From Epinephelus fuscoguttatus (taxonomy: Eukaryota; Chordata; Actinopteri; Perciformes; Serranidae): 64,000 bases of DNA. The stretch spans positions 26,515,643-26,579,642 of the forward strand of contig NC_064761.1 in assembly GCF_011397635.1 (NCBI RefSeq), written 5' to 3'. How positions within the stretch are numbered: position 1 is the stretch's first letter; every line of letters begins with the position of its first letter. A model generated the notes under the pieces. The model made no database searches, was not told where the DNA came from, and saw only the letters and a list, made by a program, of their open reading frames with translations. The translations under genes and the position numbers were made by a program. Below are positions 58,301 to 64,000 of the stretch, piece after piece.

Positions 58301-61300
58301 CCGGAAATCCTGGTGAGGTCAAACAAATCAAATTTAAGCCATATTCATGTATATCAGTATAACTGAAATCCTCTTGCTTTTGTTACTTGACATCTTCTCT
58401 GTGTTTTGCTTCTTACCTTGACTTTATATTTGACTTTCCCAGCAAAGTGTCGAATGACAAAGGCGGGCTCCATCACTGGTGTGGGGACAAAGTATTTGTT
58501 CCCCTGGTGCTGCTGCTTGAATTTGGCTAATAGTGTCTCATCTGTAGCGTGGGGAAAGCTGGAGCACAGGCATGGAGAGAAGGACAGAGGAACAAAGGTG
58601 GAATAGAAAGAGGAGAGGAAAAGAAAATATTAATATTAATAGAGACCTTCGACTGAATCAAAACAAACTTCATCCCAACTCGCAGCAATGAGACATGAAT
58701 AAAACAGTGTGAATCGCCTGCAGCTGTTCTTACTTGCTCTCCTCATCCAGCAGGTAGAGCAGGCCGGTGGGTTTCTTGCTGATGAGATGGATACAGCCCA
58801 CATTGTCTGTGTAGTCGATATTGTGCCAGGTGATTCCCTCTGCTTGATACTCTTCCTGGTTGAGGCAGAACAGAACATTTTGGTGAATAAGCTTGAAGGT
58901 GAAATCAAGTCAAGCTAAGAACAATTTCACTGTTGATCTTTTTACCTAAATTATTTAACCTATTGGTGTAAATACTACAGTGTGTGTGCTAAAAGATGCA
59001 ACAGTATACATTTTTGTAAGTCAAGTTTGACTAAATAACTAAATATTTTAACAATAAATTAATCTTTGATTCATATTCCTGTTTAACCAGGCTCTTAAGG
59101 TTAAGATAAACTAGCATGACCTAGCAGGCATCCTTTACTCCCTTCAGAGAGGAAATGTTTGGATGACTCATCATTTGAGTAGTCATTACAATAAACACAG
59201 AGCAGAGCAGAGAGTCATAAGTTTCAATCACAGGGCAGCAAATCCTCTGGTGGTGTGTTGTTTCTGTGCGTCACGTAAGAGGATTTGGGAGTGAAGCAAA
59301 CGAAATGAGACCACTCACCTGCTCCAGGTTGAAGATGTGATGGTTGAAATAATACTGCAGCTGCTCGTTTGCATAGTTGATGCAGAACTGCTCAAAGCTG
59401 TTGGTCTCAAAGTCCTCAAAGCCAAAAATGTCCAGAACACCGATGGACAAACACTGGAAAATAGGACCATGAATACAAATGAGGCGCAGGAAGGGGAATG
59501 TATCCCAAAAATAACAATTTCTACAGCATTTAATAATGTAGACTTTTTCTGTCACATCAAAATGAAATCTTTCAGGTTCGATTGGTCTTGTGTGTGAGAG
59601 CGTTTGTGTCTTACCGGGACAGATTCCTCCATATCTCTCTTGTTAAGCAGTGCGTGATTGATGCGCAGGACGATCCAGTCAAACAAGGCGCTGTACAGAG
59701 ATTTGGCCATGGAGTCTCTGGCTGTGATAGCCTGATGGCACAAAGAAAGATGATGCTTATTGTAAAGAAAACTTTGATAAATGTAATCAGAACACAAGCA
59801 AAGGTACCATTTCATCAGTGGTGGAAAAAGCACTTAGATCTTTTACTTTAGTAAAAGCAGCAAAACCACAGTGAAGAAGTAACATTCATGCATTCTGAAG
59901 TTTTACTTTAAGCATATCACAGGATGTCTTCAGGTATCAGGGACTTAAATTCAATGTGACCTTTAATAAGATCATTTCTAACCAAATTTAAGACCAAAGT
60001 TTGGACAAATCATCTTTTTCTTATTAAAGCATTGCTGGTAAGTTTAAAGGTAAGTAGTATATATGTGGTCCTGTGCAGAGGTAGGTCTGATGTAGTAATT
60101 TGGATACTAGAGTGAGGTAGTTCAATATACATTTTGCCTACAGGTAAGCACAAGAATAAAGTAATAAGACAGTATCAGGTTCAGAGGTATTTGTAACATC
60201 AGAACTGTGGAAGCTGACGCAGAAGAGCTTGACTCTTTTTGACATAAAAAGATTGAAAGTTAAATTCTTTGTAGAGATTAAGACCTCACAAATTAAAATA
60301 TTATATATATATAATACTTTGTGATGACTTTTAAGGCCTAATATTTATTAAACTGATTTTAAGACATTTTAAGACTTTTTAAAGACCTTCAGCCACCCTG
60401 TATAAATATTCACATCAAACAGGAAGTATACCAAAAGTAAAAGTAATGGCCCATTTCATTATAATATTTTATACTATTAAAATAAAATTAGTGATGCATT
60501 GAAGTGTCCATCACTTGTTGAATCTTTATATGCTGCTGGGTGTCTTGTAAATTTCCACCAAGGAAATCTTATTCTTTATTTCCTAGATTAATGATACAAA
60601 ATACAAAGTAAATCTTTACTAAAGTCTGTCAAATAATGTAGTGGAGTAAAAAGTGCATTATTTGTCTCTGAAAGGCAGTGGAGTAGAAGTATAAATGACC
60701 AGAAAATGGAAATACTCAAAAGATTTTAAGATTTAAAGAAAAAGGAAGAGAAAGCAGAGAGGAGAACATAAAAAGTCAAACAAAGAGTCATTATACACTG
60801 ACTGTAGGTGTGGTGTCAATAAAAAAGAAGTAGGCATACAAGACCACCAATTAGTGTGCAGTTGGACACTATTATAGTAATGACAGGTTGGTGATGTGTC
60901 CTCTAGGCTGGTGCCTACCTCAGGGTGGCTGTAGGGGAGGATCAGCTTGTCGTTGACTGTCACTGTTTTCCTCTTCGTCAACGCCTCAACCAGCAGCTCC
61001 TCTTTAACCTGAGAGGGAACCACACAGGTTAGTGCTGATAATCACAGACAACTCGCTTGACACAGTGAAGTATAGAGTCACACAAAGACAAACACGTTAC
61101 CTTCAGCAGGTCAGAGAGTGTAGCCAGGATCTCTGGCGGTCCCACATCCAAGCCCTCATCACGTCCATTCGACTTCCTCCTGTAGGTCACGTTGCCCAGA
61201 TACAGGATGGCCGAAAGCACAGAAAAGATCCTGCAACACAGTCACATAAATTGCATAAGTTGACATAAGCAACAGTGACAATGGAGTCATATGACACATG

Positions 61301-62951
61301 CAGTAACAGCGCTACACATGTTGTTCCTCAGTCTGGTCATGTTCAGTAACTAGTAAACTGAATAGAAGCATTGTATGGAGCCGCATCCGCACACTGTTTC
61401 TAATAAACTGCTACATTAGCCAATTGGATGCAGCTATTGTTGGTGCTCTTAAAAAGTCTCTTTGTTGTAATTTATATTTTTGGTAATGTGACTCAACGCT
61501 CAGACCGAAATAACTTGTTTCCAGCACTGAGTGGAAAAATGCTTCAGGATGGATTTTTTACACAATCCCTTCAACATGTCTGGAAGAACTTTGTGTCTCT
61601 TTCCTGCATGACACACAATATATACGTTGAGCATGTTCATGGATTCACTTACTGTTTCTTGGTGGCCGGGAGGAAGCCAACCATCTCCATTGCCTGCTGC
61701 AGCCTTTCAAAGTCATGACGCAGGTCTTCCTCATCTTCAATCTTAAAGTTTTGCTACAAGACAAGACAAGCAGTTAGTGGGGGACTGAAATCACCATGAC
61801 ATTGCGCCAACAACAACAATCACTGTTGTAAACATTTAAAGATATACAGTTAAATGCTGTAGTCCAAGCTATCTGACATTTCCGCTGTGCTTATTTTATG
61901 TACTGTGTTGCTTTAGTAGTGTCTTCGATGAACCAAAGCAGGATAGTTAAACCATGTACTTCCAACAGAACAAATGTATGGGGAAAGAAAACAATTGTCC
62001 TGCACAGAATTATTTTACATACATTCAGCCAAATTCTCAGGAGACACAGCAAAATGTATTTTAGCTGCCTCAGTTTAAGTATACGTGTTATTTAGTATAT
62101 TTTCACTGCTTTACTTGCACACTAACTGATCGAACCAGCGGTACTAGCAACTCCTGTGTTTTGCTAAGTGAAGTGACTGTTTTTGTCAATGGAGTCTGGT
62201 GACTTTGAGATTCAGTCATCAGAAAGGGCTGTCTGATGGCAAAATAAAATAATAAAATAAAATATTCTAAATATAGAGTACACTTAAACTGATATTGTTT
62301 TTTTTAGGTGGGCCTTTTCTTAGGTGGCTAAAACTAACCTATTTAAGGCAGCATTTGCTCAGCATCATTTGATTTTATTCTATGTATGTGACGCAGGGGG
62401 TTTTCTACCCAGAAGTTATTGAAAACAAACATTGTGATTTGGTCTTTAGAGATGAGAAGAAGAAAGCAGAGCCCCACAATGGACAGACAAACAGGTGAAA
62501 AAAAGAGGTGGATAAAAAGGAGGGTGAGAAAAAGGGGGAATAAAAATGAGGGAGAGAACAAAGACTGCTTCATTAACATGCAGTGCACATGTGCGCAGTG
62601 AGCTGGGAGTGTATACAGCAGCTTATTCAGGAGCTTGACAGTCTTCATGAATACAGGGTTCACTCTGAGTGAATTACAGTGTTACCTTAAAGGTCAAATC
62701 ACACTCAACAATGGGTTATAGTTCATTAACACCCTTTCAAGGATATTCACTGGGGCTGAGCAAAATGAACAGAGTAGGATGACACAAAATGATTTTTACC
62801 GTTTATATCAAACTATAAACTACTTGATGTGATGAGACCAGGGTACTATACCTGCTTGAGGTAGAAGTATTCTTCAGGCGGCAGCAACTTGAACTCCTTC
62901 CTCTCCTCTTCTGAAGCTCCCAACAACAGGTAGTAAAACACGTGGTAATTC
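40377..62951 (-). CDS. myo9b: Class IX unconventional myosin with RhoGAP tail, 5'-truncated by the window edge (38 exons)
   Basis: Encodes a single-headed actin motor whose tail stimulates GTP hydrolysis by Rho. Exons, 5' to 3': 62852-62951, 61653-61753, 61101-61230, 60919-61008, 59615-59731, 59319-59453, 58734-58855, 58417-58558, 58114-58309, 57659-57734, 57011-57103, 55410-55523, 54564-54603, 54037-54159, 53843-53923, 53432-53542, 53088-53210, 52814-52963, 52537-52694, 51313-52413, 51086-51161, 50847-50965, 49908-50026, 47621-47805, 47431-47532, 47156-47326, 47019-47060, 46788-46899, 46575-46648, 45969-46161, 45685-45813, 45310-45415, 44413-44544, 44164-44287, 43965-44015, 42563-42684, 42333-42472, 40377-40918. 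Every junction is GT-AG and all phases agree, giving 5842 nt: one leading base, 1946 codons and a TGA. Order: motor, IQ neck, charged helix, disordered tail, C1, RhoGAP, Ser-rich C-terminus. The protein aligns along its length with remembered human MYO9B (about 2157 residues). The next downstream gene is use1, as in human, favouring myo9b over myo9a. Residue numbers in other entries count from the first complete codon here. Confidence 0.94.
40986..41907. mobile_element. TTAA element (GGTCCAGTGTG family), copy 2, in the last intron of myo9b
   Basis: TTAA at 40982-40985 and 41908-41911. The right end, CCTACACACTGGACC, is intact; the left, GAACACTGTGCAAGATTTAG, is diverged. Shares AGGAGGTTTT(C)AATGG and TCTGCAGAGGTCTC-type blocks within itself in inverted or repeated form. 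A block at about 41300-41690 may be a further nested insertion. Confidence 0.7.
42122..42162. repeat. CA microsatellite in a myo9b intron
   Basis: Interrupted CA run (ACACACAAACACACACAC and similar) between the exons at 42333-42472 and 40377-40918. Confidence 0.85.
44164..46161 (-). other. myo9b: myo9b RhoGAP domain (exons 30-34)
   Basis: Residues about 1435-1662. The catalytic arginine-finger motif [15 protein letters not shown] is intact (Arg near residue 1481). It is followed by [17 protein letters not shown] and by [20 protein letters not shown], the conserved GAP core. Exon 34 ends in a charged helix ([20 protein letters not shown]) similar to human EQMRKYKVKMEEISQLEAAE. With the catalytic Arg and the core motifs present, the domain is expected to be an active GAP; Rho preference is inferred from the family. 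Confidence 0.93.
44605..45205. mobile_element. DNA element (GGTATACTA family), full-length copy in a myo9b intron
   Basis: Left end AAGGTATACTACGCAGGAAT and right end ATTCCTGCAGAGTATACCTT are inverted repeats. A TTAA follows on the right (45206-45209); the left duplication is mutated. The truncated copy at 4421-4600 belongs to the same family. Lies between the exons ending 45310 and starting 44544. Confidence 0.8.
46538..46562. repeat. AAT microsatellite in a myo9b intron
   Basis: About seven AAT units just before the donor side of the C1 exon at 46575-46648. Confidence 0.85.
46575..46899 (-). other. myo9b: myo9b C1 zinc finger (exons 28-29)
   Basis: A C1-type (phorbol-ester/DAG-like) finger at residues about 1373-1434. 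The full ligand pattern is visible: His in DHVF, 12 residues, CDQC, 12 residues, CSYC, four residues, His, two residues, Cys, seven residues, Cys. All eight zinc ligands are therefore present. It precedes the RhoGAP domain as in mammalian myosin IX. Whether it binds diacylglycerol cannot be told from the sequence. Confidence 0.92.
47019..51161 (-). other. myo9b: myo9b middle tail (exons 21-27)
   Basis: Exons 21-23 encode Ser-rich, probably disordered sequence containing [16 protein letters not shown], comparable to the basic FKRLFLHKTKDKK region of human MYO9B. Exons 24-26 encode a conserved pre-C1 region: [20 protein letters not shown], then [20 protein letters not shown], then [10 protein letters not shown]. 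The last is close to human IHVGYKDLM, and the exon also carries [13 protein letters not shown]. Exon 27 is only 42 bp and is basic ([14 protein letters not shown]), leading directly into the C1 finger. All junctions keep frame. Confidence 0.88.
48541..49470. mobile_element. DNA transposon in a myo9b intron
   Basis: Left side reads CCCCATTTCCACCAAACAC then TTCGGTATGGTACC; right side reads GGTACCATCC, CATACCGAACTAAACTGAAC and GGTGGAAACGGGC. These are inverted versions of each other. Interior open frames are short. Superfamily is not certain (hAT- or Harbinger-like). Confidence 0.55.
51313..52413 (-). other. myo9b: myo9b exon 20: charged single-helix segment plus disordered acidic/basic tail
   Basis: One 1101-bp exon. 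From 52403 to 52158 it encodes 82 residues that are almost only Glu, Arg/Lys, Ala and a few Gln, Met and Leu: 38 Glu, 26 Lys or Arg, no Gly and no Pro. The residues alternate in short runs of E and R/K, as in ER/K single alpha-helices. Next come an acidic stretch ([13 protein letters not shown]), a Ser/Thr/Pro-rich part, and the motif [13 protein letters not shown], matching EKRESRRQRGLEH in human MYO9B. The exon ends in phase 2 at a GTACGT donor. Most of the exon is low complexity and likely disordered. Confidence 0.88.
52537..52963 (-). other. myo9b: myo9b neck with four IQ motifs (exons 18-19)
   Basis: Light-chain (calmodulin) binding lever arm. Four IQ-like motifs are readable: [15 protein letters not shown] in exon 18; one spanning the 18/19 junction (ILIQ joined to [12 protein letters not shown]); [17 protein letters not shown]; and [14 protein letters not shown] at the end of exon 19. 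Four IQ motifs is the number I recall for mammalian MYO9B. Exon 18 is 150 bp in phase 0. Exon 19 is 158 bp and ends in phase 2, completed by the first base of the large exon 20. Confidence 0.88.
55410..58309 (-). other. myo9b: Class IX loop-2 insertion of the myosin head (exons 9-13)
   Basis: Myosin IX heads carry a long extra stretch in surface loop 2, thought to tether the single head to actin during stepping. Here it is encoded by the end of exon 9 plus exons 10-13 (57659-57734, 57011-57103, 55410-55523 and, outside this span, 54564-54603). The stretch [20 protein letters not shown] in exon 12 matches the human loop-2 segment with [20 protein letters not shown]. Exon 11 encodes about 31 residues ([19 protein letters not shown] and on to YESKK) with no counterpart in the human form I remember. 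It is 93 bp long and flanked by matching phases, so it can be skipped without a frameshift. Confidence 0.8.
55889..55920. repeat. CA microsatellite in a myo9b intron
   Basis: Pure AC repeat of about 16 units between the exons at 57011-57103 and 55410-55523. Confidence 0.9.
59814..60725. repeat. Common fish interspersed repeat in a myo9b intron
   Basis: Begins ATCAGTGGTGGAAAAAGCAC then TTTTACTTTAGTAAAAGC. It ends near GGAGTAGAAGTATAAATGAC and GGAAATACTCAAAAG. The combination of GTGGTGGAA and GTGGAGTAGAAGTAT ends is a familiar teleost DNA-element pattern. The middle may hold other inserted DNA. Related fragments are at 27100-27262 and about 18340-18450. Confidence 0.5.
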
Positions 62952-64000
62952 CTGGAAAAACAACACATCCTTCTTAAAGCCTGTACTGCACACACACTGT
63001 ACTCACAACAAGTTATTACTGCAAGAACATTTTCTTTAGACTGCTCTTAACTCTTATTTGCACCAGTCATTTGTTTGTTTTATTATGTGTCAGGCAGTTA
63101 TCAGTGGATATAAGCTTTGTGTTTATGGGCACAAATAAGGGGGAGTTTTGGTTATAAACCAAGAGTCAACACATTGTAAAAAGCTAATAGAACGGACACA
63201 ACGTCTGGGGCTCAGTGATATCAGTTTTCCACTCATGCTATCAGTGGGCAGGTAGGTAGATCGGCAACAAAGCTTTGTTATAAAAGCACACAAGTGTAAT
63301 GAGTTTCCACACTTATCACTAAGAAACAATTACATCATACATTGGAGTCACTCCCTGACTAGACAGGCAGAATGCACTGTCAATGGCAACTGTAGGCCAG
63401 GTGGTTAACAGTACACTGTGCAGGCGGCTAGCAGCCTGAAGGTTACGGAGGCAGGCTTGTCAATGGAAGGTGACAACATTTCCAAAACAAGCGGGGAAAA
63501 TCTGGACAGGAAATGTGAATGTGTAACGCTCTTCCCACTCAAAAAGGCTACAGTATATTTTTATACAAGACATCTAGTGCTTCAGCTGAGCTGCTCGGTG
63601 GTAGCTTGTGGTTTTAAAGACAAACACACATGAGAGGATTTTTAACTTTACAGATTTTAAATAGAAAGTATAAACCATGACTTGTATAATTAGAAAAGGC
63701 TTTCCTGCGCTGTAACAGTTAAATCTACACTATTTCATGGTTAATGTTTTGCTGTACTTATCATCAATATGGAAACATTCTTATATTGGTTTCACTGGTG
63801 TACCAGTTTAAACTAGTCTTATCAAAGTCTGTTCCTTCTTTTGACTCATTCATTAGTGATACATATTACTGCAAATGAAATGACAGTGGGGGATTTGCTC
63901 ACTCCCCCAGCACTCTGACTCTATTTCCTAATTACCCAACCTAGATATTTGTTTGCATATTAGTCACACAAGTAGCAACAGACCTGTGGTCTAGTCGGCA
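62952..64000. other. myo9b: myo9b intron running off the window
   Basis: Upstream of the first visible exon I looked for the preceding motor exon, which should end in a sequence like EKYLLEKSR...ER, and did not find it. The exon must lie beyond position 64000. No other feature recognised. Confidence 0.6.

Larger units (their letters stand above)
53088..62951 (-). other. myo9b: myo9b motor domain, C-terminal two-thirds (exons 1-17)
   Basis: Residues 1-631 of the visible product. Exon 1 opens at the motor motif [17 protein letters not shown]. Exon 3 carries [14 protein letters not shown]. Exon 6 carries the switch II and relay segment [20 protein letters not shown], which couples ATP hydrolysis to lever movement. 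Exon 9 has [13 protein letters not shown], followed by the class IX loop-2 insertion in exons 9-13. Exons 14-15 contain [16 protein letters not shown] and [12 protein letters not shown], part of the actin-binding region. Exon 16 holds the SH1-type helix [17 protein letters not shown]. The P-loop and switch I are not in the window because the 5' exons lie past position 64000. The reading frame is open across all junctions, so there is no sign of decay. Confidence 0.93.

Noticed and set aside
63960..64000. A possible upstream myo9b exon ending CGACTAGACCACAG before GTCTGT
   Set aside because: The phase would fit, but the encoded residues do not resemble the conserved myosin sequence expected before NYHVFYY.

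Overview
The window comes from a vertebrate nuclear genome, almost certainly a ray-finned (teleost) fish. It holds spliced genes with GT-AG introns and dense short DNA transposons, many flanked by TTAA. It also holds hAT, Tc1/mariner and Harbinger-like remnants, a tRNA-like short repeat and many microsatellites. The species cannot be named from the sequence.

Only two protein-coding genes could be supported, both on the minus strand and both in the right half. The 3' two-thirds of a class IX unconventional myosin with a RhoGAP tail (myo9b) runs from the right edge to 40377. It has 38 exons that splice in frame to 1946 codons plus a stop; its 5' part, with the start codon, P-loop and Ras-association domain, lies beyond position 64000. 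About 3.4 kb downstream, use1 is complete in 8 exons (31427-36946, 257 codons) and encodes an ER/Golgi Q-SNARE. The order MYO9B-USE1 in the same orientation matches human 19p13.11, which supports myo9b rather than myo9a.

Positions 1-31426, on the 3' side of use1, hold no gene I can support. They are layered with repeats: a 46-bp minisatellite (2156-3163), three copies of one dispersed repeat, TTAA-flanked elements, a LINE-like 3' end, a hAT BED-finger remnant and two tRNA-like repeats in opposite orientation. The introns carry more elements, including a palindromic Tc1-like element in use1 intron 1.

Myo9b is a single-headed motor whose tail inactivates Rho; Use1 is a SNARE for Golgi-to-ER transport. 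No functional link between them is implied beyond conserved neighbourhood. The observations most worth a second look are an 82-residue charged single-helix segment after the IQ motifs of myo9b, a P2X7-C-terminus-like reading frame inside a foldback TTAA element, and the palindromic Tc1-like element.
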